A DNA stretch of 64,000 nt from Lichina pygmaea (GCA_963422465.1 OY730172.1:2170001-2234000), one strand, 5' to 3'; positions 44,725-58,799 are shown, counted from the first letter of the stretch. Translations and numbers: made by a program. The notes: a model not told the origin generated them from the sequence alone.

Positions 44725-46830
44725 TATGACGAAATAATAATGAGCCCCAACCGGAGCGACGTCCGACAAAACACTAGCCCATCGACAGAGTGATTTTTGA
44801 CGATGACACATGGCCATCGACACAGCGATGTTCAAGACAAAGCATGTCTCAGGGCCAGATACTGAATGCGACGTCCAACAGAAATCTGGTCACGAACAAG
44901 ATGTTCAGCGCAATAGTAGTCCCGGGGCCAAGTGATGTTTGATGGAAAATGCTCCTACGTCACAGAGCGATGTCCGACAGAATATGCAGAAAGCAATGTT
45001 TGACGAAACTCCAGCGCATCGGCAAAGCGATGTTGGACGTAAAAGGGATCCCAGGGTAAACGTGATGTTTGACGAAACAGTACACCCAGAGATAGAGCGA
45101 TGTTCGACGTAAAAGGGATCCCAGGGTCAAGCGATGTTTGACAGAATATGCTCCCAGATGCAAAGTTTTCAAAGACTTGAGAAAAGCTGAAGCTAGTCTT
45201 TACTTGCAGATTCTATCAGCAAGGATAGGACTAGCCAGCTTTATTTTCAGAGCAAATGTTCCAGACTTCCAATCCCCTCTATGTTCCTGTGGTTTTGGAG
45301 AAGAGACTGCTCAACATATCACTTTCTCTTGTAACAAGTTTCTTACTCAAAGACAGCAAGCCACTTTTCTTTCCTACAATTTCTCTACTTTACTTCAAAA
45401 GCCTAAAGTGCTTAAAGAATTTCTTCTCTGGTTTATGTCTTTGAAAAGACTAGACCAGTTTAACTTAGCACACCAAGTCTTACCAGAAAACCTATCATCT
45501 CTGTGATTTCATTTTCTCCAGACATTGCATATTCTTCCAGATAATTCCCTAGCCTTACCCAAGTCTCAGTTTTTATTCCTTCAAAGGTTTTCTGGGAAAA
45601 AAAGCATGTATCTAGAAGTTCTGCATGGCTCACCAGCCAAATCAGAGTAAGAATAAAATAAAATAAAATAAATGCTCCCAGATGAGCGGAGTCCGACAAA
45701 GCTCCGGCCCATCGACAGAGCGATGTTCGATGTAAAATGGGTCCCAGGGCACAGGTGATGCTCCACTGAAATTGCTCCCAGGCATACTCCCGTAGAACGA
45801 CGTTCAGCGAGACTGGCCATCAACAGAGCGATGTTCGACACAAAAGGGATCCCAGGGTACAAGTGATGTTTAAAGAAACAATGCTCCCAGGTTCAGAGCC
45901 GTGTCCGATGAAACACTGGTCCGTCCATATGCAGAGTGATGTTCAACAAAATACTCCAGGGCCGATAGATGCTCGACAAAAGTCTGACCCATCGACGGAG
46001 CGATGTTCGACGCAAAACAGGGTCCCAGCGCACTAGCGATGGTCGACAAAGATCGCTCCCAGATACCAACAGACGTCCAACGGTCCAGTGATGCAGTACA
46101 TCACAGAGCGATGTTCGACAGAGAACAGGCCCCGGAGGCAAGCGATGTCGGACAAAACAGTGGTCCCAGTTACAGACTGATGTCTGACGACAAGATGGTC
46201 ATCAACAGAGGGAGAGATGTTCGGCAAGATTCTGGTCCATTGACAGGTAGGTCCGACAAACAGGAGACCCCAGATGGTTGACGGAAAAATGCCCCTAGGT
46301 ACGGAACGTACGAGTACGTATGTACAGTACAGTACATCACAGAGAGATGTTTGAAACCCAGGTGGAGCGATGTCTCGACACGTCTCTGGCCCATCAACGG
46401 AGCGATGTTCGACGCAGAACAGGGTCTCAGGTCCAAAAGATGTTCCACGAAAAGATGCTCCCAGATACAGAGCGGTGTCCGACAAAAACCTGGTCCACAA
46501 ATAGAGCGACGTTCGTCGAAATGACTACTGTACAGTACATACGTACAGTACCCATACGTACTGTACGTATGCTCCGATGGCTCACAGGTAGAAAGCGACG
46601 TCCGACGAAATTCTGGCCATCGACTGAGCGATGTTCGACGCAAAGCAGGGTCCCTGGGCCAAGCGATGTTCAACAGAAAGAGCTCTCAGATGCAGAGCGA
46701 TGTTCAAAGAAACTCTGGCCTTTGACACAGCGATGTTCGACACAGAACAGGATCCCAGAGCCAAGAGACGTTCGACGCAAGTCTGGCCCGTCGACGAAGA
46801 GATGTCAGACGATAGAGTGGCTGTGCATGG
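44725..46830 (+). repeat. 36-bp minisatellite with trimeric higher-order structure
   Basis: A diverged tandem array has monomers of about 36 bp, each starting near gcgatgttcgac. Three variants alternate: one continuing ...cagggtcccaggg, one ...atgctcccagat, and one ...ctggcccatcgacag. They give a higher-order period near 108 bp. Around forty monomers are present once the LINE insertion (45161-45671) is subtracted. Because 36 is a multiple of three and stops are rare, several frames stay open for 150 codons or more on either strand (for example 46170-46673 minus and 46320-46877 plus). These encode 12-residue periodic peptides, but I treat them as by-products since no start, splice or conserved domain supports them. 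GTAC-rich runs interrupt the array at 46300-46340 and 46530-46570. Confidence 0.8.
45161..45671 (+). mobile_element. AT-rich LINE insertion inside the minisatellite
   Basis: This 511-bp insertion is flanked by atgctcccagatg, a piece of the repeat unit, at 45148-45160 and 45672-45684. It encodes KDLRKAEASLYLQILSARIGLASFIFRANVPDFQSPLCSCGFGEETAQHITFSCNKF, the same zinc-knuckle tail as the other LINEs but with clearly AT-rich codon use, ending at 45506. A 3' untranslated segment and an aaaat pentanucleotide tail follow. The frame is intact over its length. It represents a second LINE family in this genome. Confidence 0.88.
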
Positions 46831-47195
46831 GGATCAATCGACCATACACATACACCCACGTGCCCTACAACCGCTGAACTCTCGACGGTCGACGCTTGAC
46901 GCTTGACGGTACTCTACCAGCTTCGATAAGTTAGCCATCGAGCAGGTCGACCTAATAATTACGGTAGAAGAGAAACCCACGAACGTTATGCCAGGCTCTC
47001 TCTTCGCACAACCCCCCCCCCCCCCCCCACCCCTTCCTCCTCCCTAAAAGAAGAAAGGGGTGCTATCCCTCTCATGCGTAGCACTCGCGATTACTGTCAG
47101 AAGATGCACAATGCCAGAATACAGAGTAAAGACACTGCAGTATGAAGATAGACGAGCCCGTAGAGTTACCCAAGTCCACCTCGATCAGCTCCGTC
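46831..47195. other. short intergenic region with poly-C
   Basis: It contains a 17-C run (47012-47028) and the 3' flank of the minus-strand gene at 47196. No gene is seen. Confidence 0.5.
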
Positions 47196-47899
47196 TCATC
47201 GCCACCCGTCTCCCGTCACCGGGCGTAAGCCCGCCCATGGATCCTCGACGAAGCTCGCGTCGTAGTAGCCGCCTTCGTCGCCCTGCCACACGCCGTTGCG
47301 ATTGTCGCTGCGGTTGTTACCGCGGTGCCTCGCCGTCGTCGTCATCACTGTCGTCGTGTTCTTGCCCCTGAGCGGACCCGGACCAGGACCAGGACCTCGA
47401 CCACGATCGGGAGCAGGACCAGGCCACGTCGAGCCCGAGCGGGAGCCGGAGCCAGGACCCTGGTGGTCCCGAGTCGCTCGTGCAACAGGAGGATATGCTA
47501 GCTCCCCAGTGTCGAATCTGGCCCCTACGCGGGCAACTGGCTCCGTCGACAAGTGCATGTTCGCGGACCCGCTCGCCGCCTGCGCGGACGATGGCTGGAG
47601 AGCGAGCTCCTGTCCGGGATCCTGCATCGGGCTTCTGGTCCCCTGGTCCGATGGTCCTTGATGCTGCTGCTGCAGCAGCACCAGTTGAGACATCTCTTGA
47701 CCTTGACCTTGACCTTGACCCTGATCCTCGTCGCCCCGACCCTTCTCGTCGCCCCGACCCTTCTCGTCGTACCGACCCTTCTCGTCGTACATCTCACGAT
47801 CGACTTGACGAGATCCCCCTCTACCAATGTTTTCTCTCGTCGCGCCGCATTCCGGGACCCCCGCCGGGCCGACCGGATTGGCTCTAGACGTAGCAGTAC

Positions 47900-47934
<35 letters not shown>

Positions 47935-48068
47935 CCAGTAGTACCGTCCTGAGGCGCCGCGTCGGAGCTGGGTGCCCCCAGCTTCTGTTTCTTCCTCGAA
48001 TGCGACCCGGGCTGCGCTCCGAACGCGGTGAAGCCCATCGCGGCGGCAACGTTTTGTTCCGCGTCCAT
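47196..48068 (-). CDS. uncharacterised low-complexity protein
   Basis: A single exon of 290 residues starts at MDAEQNVAAAMGFTAFGAQPGSHSRKKQKL. An upstream in-frame codon position at 48206 is less likely because the added residues look like leader sequence. The protein has a poly-Thr run, tandem YDEKGR/GDEKGR units encoded by 18-bp direct repeats (about 47735-47790), GQ repeats, and a Gly/Pro/Arg-rich stretch ending GGYYDASFVEDPWAGL. The conserved-looking ends (NVAAAMGF at the start, SFVEDPW near the end) resemble a small nuclear-looking fungal protein of unknown role. Everything between appears disordered. It lies 265 bp from the Sec18 stop on the same strand. Confidence 0.6.
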
Positions 48069-48332
48069 GTCGACCTTCTCGGTTGCAAGTAACACTAGGG
48101 CGATTGTGGATCTGGTAGGATTTCTTGGGTTGCTTGAAGATGCACTCGGCTTGGAATTCTGGACGTAGCTTACCGCGACGTGTAGCGAATATGCGTCTGA
48201 GTTCACGGATTTACGGATCCCGGTGCAGGAAATCGCGTGTGGACAGAGTCAGCAACAGACTCGTGATGCCCGAATTCGAAATTATGCTAATAGATATCAC
48301 ATAGGTAACCCCCAATCGACATTCGTCCAGCC

Positions 48333-51081
48333 CTAAAACCCCGACCCGGCCACTGCCCTAGCCATGACACTCGCAAATCGACCAGGCATATCCTCATCCT
48401 GTCTCGCTGTCTCGATTGCCAAAAGAATCTTCTTGATGCCCACTCCCACCCGCTCTCTCTTCGTGATCTCGCGCAGTTCTCGAATGGCTCGCTGCTGATC
48501 CGCCTCGGAGAAGACCCCCGATTCATGCAGCACGTACGCCAGCTCCTCGTAAGTGGTCACGTTGGGCACCGAAATATCGGCGGCAAAGGAATCTAACGCG
48601 TCTAGTTGGTTCAGGATGGAGTGCTGCGTCGTCGTCGCGAGGATGAGCAGACGTCGACCCTGGAGTCTCATTGTCAGCACCATTCAAATATATCGAACCC
48701 TTCGAGGCTAGGACGCACATGGGGTGGCTGTTTCCTCAAAAGGACCATAAGAGCCTGCAGCACCGCATTGCTGAACCGCGGTCCGATCGGCACCCAGTCG
48801 ATGATGCGCTCGATGTTGTCAACCACGACAATGTTCAGCGGGCTTTTGTAGGCATCCGTGAACGTCTTGTTGAGGTGCTGTACTTTCTGCATCTCGTTGA
48901 AGCCGACCATTGCCTCCGGGCTGATGAGTTTGATAAAGGGGAACTCCGAGTCCATGGCGATCTTGGCTGCCAGCGCCGTCTTTCCGCTTCCCGGCGGGCC
49001 GTGGAGGAGCACGGACACGAGAGGGGTCGATTCGGACCGTCGGACCTGCTGCACAAAGAGGCTTCCCTCCCGCAGGATCTCTCTGATGATGCCTGAGAAA
49101 TGCGTGATGCCTCCCTGTATGCAGGTCGACAGCTCCTCCTCCGATACACCAAAGGCAGGCTTGACTTCCTCGAGCGCATTCAGGAAATCTTCCCGATTGA
49201 CCTTCATGTCGTTGATGTCGTCGCTGATGCCCGCTACCGTTCCCACCTTGATGTGGCGATTGAAGGCAAACGACGATGCCGACTTTACGAGACCGCTGAT
49301 CTCTGCTCCGGAAAAATTCTTCGTAAGCCGTGCCAGCTCGTCGAGATCAACATCGGGGTCCATGACTTTGTTGACCCGCATCTTGCCCGTGTGAATCTTC
49401 AAGATTTGCGCTCGCCCGGCCTCGTCCGGAAGGGAAATCTCCATGTGCACTTCCAATCGACCTGGACGCAGGAGGGCGTCGTCGATCATGTCCATACGAT
49501 TGGTCATGCCGATGAGCAATATGTTGTTGAGCTGGTCGACACCGTCGAGCTGTCGAGCAGATGATCCGTCAGCGCCGTGTCGACCACATTACAGTCCATT
49601 CTGTACCTACCTTGGACAGCAACTGGTTGACAACGCTATCGCCGACGCCGGTGCCTCCACCAGCACCGCTGCCTCGCTGCTTGCAAACGGCATCCAACTC
49701 GTCGAAGATAATAATATGGAGACCGCTTTCCTCCCCCTTCTCTCGGTACTCTTTCTCGGCATCTGCAAAGAGCTTCCGGATGTTCTCCTCCGATTGTCCG
49801 ACGTACTTGTTGAGGACTTCCGGGCCGTTGATGACCTTGGGTTCTCGCGCGTTGAGCATCTTACCGATTTGGCGCGCGATAAGCGTTTTCCCCGTTCCAG
49901 GCGGTCCGTACAGCAACATCCCTTTGACGTGAGGTATTCCAAGCTTCTCGACTAGACCCGGTGGAAAGATGCGCGATGCGAACGCTCTCCGGAATATGGC
50001 GCTAAATTCTGTGTCCAAGCCGCCGATGCCCATGTCCTCGAACTTGAAGTTCGGTTGTATGATCGAGTTCGCTGCCGGTCGTTTGTTGGACCCCTTGAGC
50101 CTGATCGTGGATTTGGCATCTTTGAAGAAATTCAAGGTGGTATGTCTCGTCAGAAGGCCTCTGGAGGAGAGGTCTGACACAACGGGGGCGGAAGAGCCAG
50201 CCTTTTCCGATGTAAGGTCGATGAGCTGTACCGTGCGCACGATGAGCATGAGCGGTATGCTTTTGAAGTCCATGAGGATACGCTGGCTAGGTGAGAATAT
50301 TTGATTCTCGGAATTCTGAATGGGTGACTGTGAGCGTCGTCCATCAAGCAGCCATGTCCCGATGGGGGAAGTACACATCATACCCGAACGAAGTGGCTAG
50401 CAAGTTCGTCTTGGTCATAAGGGGTTTCGGTGTTCTTTTTCCCGGCGAAGCCGACCTCCAGATCCATACCACCAAGATAGTTGCGGCCTCCATCGCTGAA
50501 TGGGCTGTATAGGTGAGCGGTGACGGTATCCATCAGGCTGACGGAAGCCCATGTCCTTTGAGGGTCCGACAGACTGATATGACCTTGTGGAAAGCCATCC
50601 CAGGGTCTGGCTGTAAAGACGAAATTGCCATTTATCATGAGGTACAAGTCAGAGCCGTCTTGAGGATGGGGGAAGTCAAACGGTGAGACTGCGACACTGT
50701 TCCTCTTAATTAGGGATTGCAGATAAAAGGCGAGGGGAACAAATCTCGAGTGAGAGCGTACAGGTTGCCATAGGTGAACATATCTGCCGGGCTTTTTGCT
50801 GGTCTAAGCTGCCATGTTCTCTGGGGTCCGCCTCTGCTGGGCTCAGTTGGAGGACCTCGGCCACCCAAGGGCCTGCGGGAAGGAGAGTCTCTGTTTCCAT
50901 CATAGCCTGAGTAGCTTTCCGCAGGCGGACCCGGCTGCCTCGATCCTCGTCCATCATACGCGCCCGGTCTTTGCGGCTGTGGGGTCCCTTGGTTCGCAGA
51001 CGATCCATCTTGTTGATAAGGCCGAGGAGGGCCGGGCTGACGGCCCCCAAAAGGATTGGGAAGATTGTTGCGGTTGAACAT
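48333..51081 (-). CDS. SEC18: Sec18/NSF vesicle-fusion AAA ATPase
   Basis: Minus-strand exons 51081-50762, 50696-50384, 50327-49611, 49549-48719 and 48659-48333 join in phase to 835 residues. The first 85 residues are Pro/Gly/Arg-rich. The N domain (about 90-210) includes [16 protein letters not shown] and [13 protein letters not shown]1 has Walker A GPPGTGKT at about 352-359, Walker [10 protein letters not shown] and [19 protein letters not shown]2 has Walker A GPPGSGKT at about 634-641 and [47 protein letters not shown], with that last junction spliced exactly as the family requires. Sec18 disassembles SNARE complexes with Sec17 after membrane fusion, throughout the secretory pathway. Introns are 55-68 bp. 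It shares a 354-bp divergent promoter with the CIR_N gene. Confidence 0.94.
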
Positions 51082-51435
51082 TGTCAAGAAGCGGCTGTAG
51101 GAGTTAGCTATGACCTTGATGCTTCATACAAGATGGTCATACCTGACGCGTAGCTACTACCGTAAGGTAAGTTGACACGCAGCCAAAGCGTTCTGTGGAG
51201 ATAGATGATGCTGATACACAGAGTCTATCTGACGGTCGTTGACATGCTAAGGAGGCAGATTGGCAACATTGACAACGTCGTCGTTGTGGTCCACATGGGG
51301 CGGCCGGTTGCCTTTTGAGACAAAAGTCTTGAACAACGGCAAGTTGGACGTCCCAAGACGATGTAACGAGCTGCCGTCTACCAACCAGACCCACGTACAG
51401 TGCGATACACGCCACCTGGGGCTAACTGTGTGATT
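51082..51435. promoter_or_regulatory. shared divergent promoter, Sec18 and CIR_N genes
   Basis: 354 bp separate the two start codons. No clear TATA box is visible. A compact bidirectional promoter is inferred only from spacing and orientation. Confidence 0.4.
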
Positions 51436-52485
51436 ATGCCTTTGTGAGTTGAGATCTTTAGTCTCTGATTCATCGACTAATCTGCATGTACCAGACATCT
51501 GCTTGGCAAGAAGTCTTGGAATGTCTACAACACTGAAAATATTGAGCGGGTCCGCCGCGATGAGGCTGCGGCAAAAGCTCGCGAGGAGGAGGAAGAAAGG
51601 CGAATGCAAGAGGTCGACGCGGAACGACGTATCCAACTCTTGAGAGGATTCAATGCCCCTACGAGCGCCCCGCAAGACGAGACCGCTGAGCACACAACGG
51701 TCAACCCTGAGATACATCATAGTCGGAAGAGGAAGAGAAGACCCGGCGAAGACGACACCGAGAGGGACATCAGACTAGCTCGAGAGGACGCAGATGATCG
51801 AGCTCTACGGCACCAGCCTCACAGCGTTCCTTCGCACAAACATGTTGTCAACGCTCCGCTGACAGATCGACGCGGGCACATCAGCCTTTTCCCAGAGGAG
51901 CGGGCGCGATCACACGTCTCGAAGAATCCGGAGGCAGAAGCAGAAACAGCAAAGAAGAAGAGGGAGTATGAGGATCAATACACTATGCGTTTTTCGAACG
52001 CGGCTGGTTACAATCAAGGAATGGAAAGCCCATGGTACGCCGCTCCGGACCAAAGTGGGTCAACAGAAAGACCTCGGAAGGAAAGGGACAGATGGGGGAA
52101 CAACGAGTTTCGACGTCAGGAGAGACAAGAGGCCAAAAGAGACGCCGAAGACCCACTGGCAAGTATGAGGAAAGGCGTCGGAGAGCTAAAAAGGGCCGAG
52201 AAAGAACGGAAGATGTGGGTGGAGAGTAGGGAGAAGGAGTCATGGGATATTGGAAGCATGGAAAAGAAAAGCCGCCGAAAGTCGTCCAGACACCATCGCT
52301 CAGAAATCGAGGATGACATCGAGCCTCTGAGCCTGGAAGAGCACATAGATGCAAGACGCTCCCGGCATCGCTCTCCAGACGGGACTGATCGTAGGCATTC
52401 CAGGAAGAAGCAGCGCACGAGTGGTCGTCATACTGATGGCAGACGACGAGACGATTCAAGGGAGCATAGACGAAGACGACATTGA
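51436..52485 (+). CDS. CIR_N-domain protein, LENG1-like (probable splicing-associated)
   Basis: Two exons, 51436-51443 (8 nt) and 51495-52485, give 332 residues. The tiny first exon supplies MPL. The joined start MPLHLLGKKSWNVYNTENIERVRRDEAAAKAREEEEERR is the CIR_N motif (KKSWHVxNxxNxxRVxRDE) seen in LENG1 and in Cwc25-type proteins. The middle contains HISLFPEE and a short SPWYA motif, matching LENG1 organisation (a PWY element after the coiled coil). The C-terminus is basic with Arg/His/Ser repeats. Related proteins associate with spliceosomal complexes, so a nuclear role in RNA processing is plausible inference. The gene is divergent from Sec18 and lies 278 bp before the PRMT gene. Confidence 0.82.
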
Positions 52486-52763
52486 GGGACGTATTCTCAC
52501 GGGGAAGGGCAACCAAGTAATAGTCTACGAAGTAGTTGAATGGTCCGGCCGTCAAGGTCCTTCACATTATCACCGTAGGAATTTACAGCACGTGACCCGA
52601 AGATCCTCATCTCCAATTAATTACTGCTTTTCGTGACTTGGTCCACAAAGCTAAATTGACGACAACCACGGTAGACAAAGAGACTTGCTACTGCGGAGTC
52701 ACGGACTACTATGTGCTCTTGGTAGTCCAAGAACGATATTCTCAAGATCTTCAAGACATCACC

Positions 52764-54871
<2,108 letters not shown>

Positions 54872-55595
54872 GGGGAAAATTGCACATACCTACCTTCGAC
54901 ACCTTCGATTCTGGACTAATCGTCGTCGTCGTGGCCTACTACCGTACCTACGGTACCGTGAATACCACGCTGTACTATACAGAAGCAGCAGCAGCAGCAG
55001 CAGCAGCACATCAACTTCCCCCTCGTCTCTCCTTCCACCTTTTCATCCTCTCTGGACAACTTCACTTGTCAGCACTCTTTCTCTCTTCCTCCTCTGATGG
55101 ACCACTGTTACCAAAACTCTCCTTTTTGTTCTCTCTCTCTCTCTTCACTCTCCTTGCAAAGAAGCATCGACCGGGCGTCATAGCTGGTCGATTAGAGCTC
55201 ACTTGTGGGTACCGTGATTGGAGCTGGTTACAAAGTCATTACGGCAGAGGACTAGGGCGAATCATTATACGAGCTCCCTCGTGCCCTTTTCACCAAACAA
55301 AAACACTAGCAGCTATACTCGTTGCCGTTCTGACTAAAGAAACAAGGTACTGTCTTCTCGGGGATTCGTATAAAGGAGTCATTAGAATGTAAGAGACCGA
55401 ACAGAGATGTATATGGGGAAAGTATCGTACTCTTAAGGGTCATTCAGGTGGTCTATCCCGCCAGAAGGCACTGCAAGTCGTCTGCTACCACCCTCCAACC
55501 CCCGCCACGCCAAAACTCTTGCAGGATTGTTATATCTCACATCTTCAGAAGACGACCGAGTGCTCTGAACATGAAAGATGAAAAGACTTGTGCTT
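54872..55595. other. intergenic between convergent genes
   Basis: It carries a GCA/CAG trinucleotide run (54981-55008), pyrimidine-rich sequence (55010-55150) and no supported gene. Confidence 0.5.
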
Positions 55596-58450
55596 TCAAA
55601 GATGACCGACGCCGTAGCTTGCCAGCACTAGGTTCACGATGCTCATGACGCCCTCGCCGAGGATGAGGCCGCTTGCTAGGATGATCAGGGTCGTCTCTTC
55701 GGTTTGGCCTCTCCCGATCTCTGTACGGCTGTCCTTGGTATTCATATCTGCGTCGACGGGCTTGCTGGGTCTGTGGGGTTCATCGTAGTGATCATTATCG
55801 TTATCGTTGCTGTTGTCATTGATTTTATTGCTGTTCTCCTCTGCTGCTGCTGCTGCTTCTATTACGTCGGAATCGTCGGGACCGTCTTCGTGGTCGTTCG
55901 TTTGGCGGGAAGTAGGGGGAGCGGTAGTGGTGGTATACGAGGTCGTGCGAGTACGTGGTTGCCGATGCATCGCGCGACCAGATGGGGTAGGAAAGCCAGT
56001 AGTGGACGCTCTGTTGCGCAAAGACAGAAAATACCAGCTGATAAAACCACCGACGGCTCGGGCGAGGGTGAACGACGGGGCATTGTACATTCCTGAGAGT
56101 TGTTGCTTAGCAGGTTGAGCGGTGACGGCGGCTAGAACGCCGTTTGCGGATAGCGGAAAGAGAGGACGATGTTCGAATCGAAAATCCAGTAGAAATAAAG
56201 AATCACTGACCCACAGCGACAGCTATCCCTCCAGGCACATAATCCCTCCACCATCTATCCGCCGCCGCGATTCTCAACCCACTTAGCCCCGCAAAGAGGA
56301 TTGCTGCACCTAGTGCATATTCCGAGGCCATGGGCGCCAGACCCTGGCCTGTGACCAGCCGCGCCGTGTATATCCACACGTAACCTGTCGGGACCGGGAA
56401 GAGATCACCTGGAACCGGATACACGGATGTGTACAGCTTATATACAGCGGCCGAGGCGATGGCACCCACAAAGCTCCCGATGAGTTGGCCATGAAATTGA
56501 GCCTTCGGCGATGCGGCCAAGAGATGACCGGTCTTCAGATCCTGAAGCATATCTCCGGCTTGCAACGCCCCGGCCTCGGACACGGCGCCCCCGACGAGGT
56601 TGATGAGAACCGCGTTCTTGTTCGATCGAGGTATGACTAGGGCGAAGACCAACTGTGTAAGTTTGCTGATTCCAGAGACCGGGTTGAGATCCGTTTGGCC
56701 GAGGGCCCGTACACCCATTATTGACAAGAGCAGGGCCATGACGACAGCCATAACCGTAGCGTAGATTGGAACAAGGGGGCCAAAACCGATTCGTATGGTG
56801 ACGACGCAGAACAGAAGCGAGAGTACAAGTCCGAAGGTGACTGTGCGGCTGCTAATGAGTTGGTCAGGTGGAGCGTCAACATATCTGTGAGAATTAGCGC
56901 CTCGCTCTCCAGAGGCAATGGAGGCTCGAGGTCGGGATGTGTCCAGCGCATGGCCACGTCGTGACGACTGCTGTCTGACTAGGCTGAGGGTGTCATCCTC
57001 AGAGCCATCCACAAGAGCTGTATAGCCGCTCCTTTGGCGCAAGACAGAAACAGCCCCTCGTACTCCATTTCTCTCCATTGCACGGGCAAACGGTCCAAGA
57101 CGACGTCCAGCCAACCGTGCAAGCGGGCGCGCAGCGAGCCAGCCAATACTGATGATGGAATCCACTAGCATGATCGCCAGGCTGATCCACACGATCCACC
57201 CTTTGCTGCCAGTTTCCCAGTCTTTTACCGGTCCAGGAGCCCATCCCCTGTTCTTGGCGAGCGGCGACAGCATTCCCCATCCTACGATGGCGCCAACGAG
57301 CATGTGGAAAGTTGTAGCTGGACCCATGATAATGCCTTGGGCGGCGTAAGCCGGCGACAGATTGAACGTCCATAACCACGTCGAGGCCAGATATGTACCA
57401 AGGAAGGGGATATTACGGAACTGAGGCACGAAGTACGTGATGAGGGTCTGGCTAAGGTCAGTTTTGCCCCGGGAAGGTCACGGACGCGTATCCCATACAA
57501 ATGCAACGTACATATGTAGAGGATACGGCAAAGGAAATCACCAATAGCCGAATATGGGATTTCCAATTGTTAGCCTTCTCCGTTTCCGCCGCCTCTTCGA
57601 CCTGGCTATCGCCTTCGAACAAGGCTGATGCCCCGGGCTCACGAGTCGATTGCTGAGAGACGAGCGGCGTCCTAGCCGAGCTCAGGACTTCATCGCTCCC
57701 ATCTGCCTCACAATTCGCATCCACGTTTTTCGCGGTGGTTTTCTCGGCCCGGCCATGTAAAACCCCAATCATAAGCGCCGTAGCTGTGCCGCTGGGAAAC
57801 CTCAGTTCCTCCCTGATGATGACCTGCTTGCGCAGCGGCACTCCAAAGACGACGCCGAAGAACGACAAGCCCAACGACCAAACAATGAGCTTGCCCAAAC
57901 CAAGCTTCAGCGGTCCATTTTCCGCTGGCGCGAGCAGATATTCTAGAGCCGGAATGACACCGACAAAGCCGCTACCAAGTGGCATTGTCCCGACGGAGGT
58001 TGCAACCGTCTGTACAAGGACGTTCTCGACCGGCGAGAAGGGGTAGCTGAGGGATCTGGCGAAGGTCTTGAAGAATGCGAAACCGATCAGCGAGGCCGGC
58101 ATGGTCATGCCACTGATCCAGCCGGTCTGCAAACCGAAAAAGGTATTTGAGAAGCATATCAGGATGCCGACGATAAGACCGACGATCACTCCACGTGCGG
58201 TGAAATTCCTCCCCTTGACAGCGTCCTCGGCGAGGAACTTACCCAGCTCGCTCTGACATCCCCATGGCTCGGCAGAGCCTGAGCGTTGTCGCTGTTCTTC
58301 GATGATGCCGTCCACAGCTTCCAGGTCAAATGGTTGATCCTGTCGTGCATTTCGAGGTTCAGAAACAAAATCATCGTTATCTCGAGACTGGTCAAGCCTC
58401 AAGTGGCCGGATTCACGGCTGGTTCCAACCGTTCCCCTGTCTCGTGACAT
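55596..58450 (-). CDS. oligopeptide transporter, OPT family
   Basis: Minus-strand exons 58450-57512, 57447-56211 and 56092-55596 join in phase to 890 residues. A hydrophilic N-terminus of about 85 residues precedes many hydrophobic helices. Family blocks include GLIVGILICFSNTFFGLQTGWISGMTMPASLIGFAFFK, YPFSPVENVLVQTVATSVGTMPLGSGFVGVIPALEYLL, RELRFPSGTATA-like REELRFPSGTATA, LASTWLWTFNLSPAYAAQGIIMGPATTFHMLVGAIVGWGMLSPLAKNRGWAPGP and VPGGIAVAVGMYNAPSFTLARAVGG across the last splice. OPT proteins are proton-coupled importers of peptides, glutathione or metal chelates. The FPSGTATA type is close to the YSL branch. Two cytosolic-looking loops are expanded, one Arg/Ser-rich (encoded about 56870-57060) and one Asn/Asp/Thr-rich of about 90 residues in the last exon (encoded about 55700-55980). 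Confidence 0.88.
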
Positions 58451-58799
58451 TGCTAATACCAGTTCTCGGAAGGGGTCCAATGGAGGTCAACTCTTCACAA
58501 CGACGTATCGGTATGCTAGGTCAGTACGTACGTACCTATGTATCTATGTACTTTCGTACTTCCGTACTGTATGTACATAGGGCAGTCTTAGCTAGCTGCC
58601 TCGCAACAATATAACATCATCTGGTCTGCTGCGCCCCGTCAGATTCAGTCATGATAGTCTCGTAGCTAACGTGGCTAGCTGTTCGAATCAACAAGAGGCC
58701 TCTTCCCTGCTTAGAGCCCTTCCGTACGACGACGACGCCGGACAAGCAGCCTGACTCCTGACTCCTGACTGACAACTTTCCTCCGACCCAGAATTCAAC

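Noticed and set aside
44725-46830. CRISPR-like interpretation of the 36-bp repeats
   Set aside because: Units are contiguous and diverged along their whole length with no unique spacers, and the DNA is eukaryotic with spliced genes.
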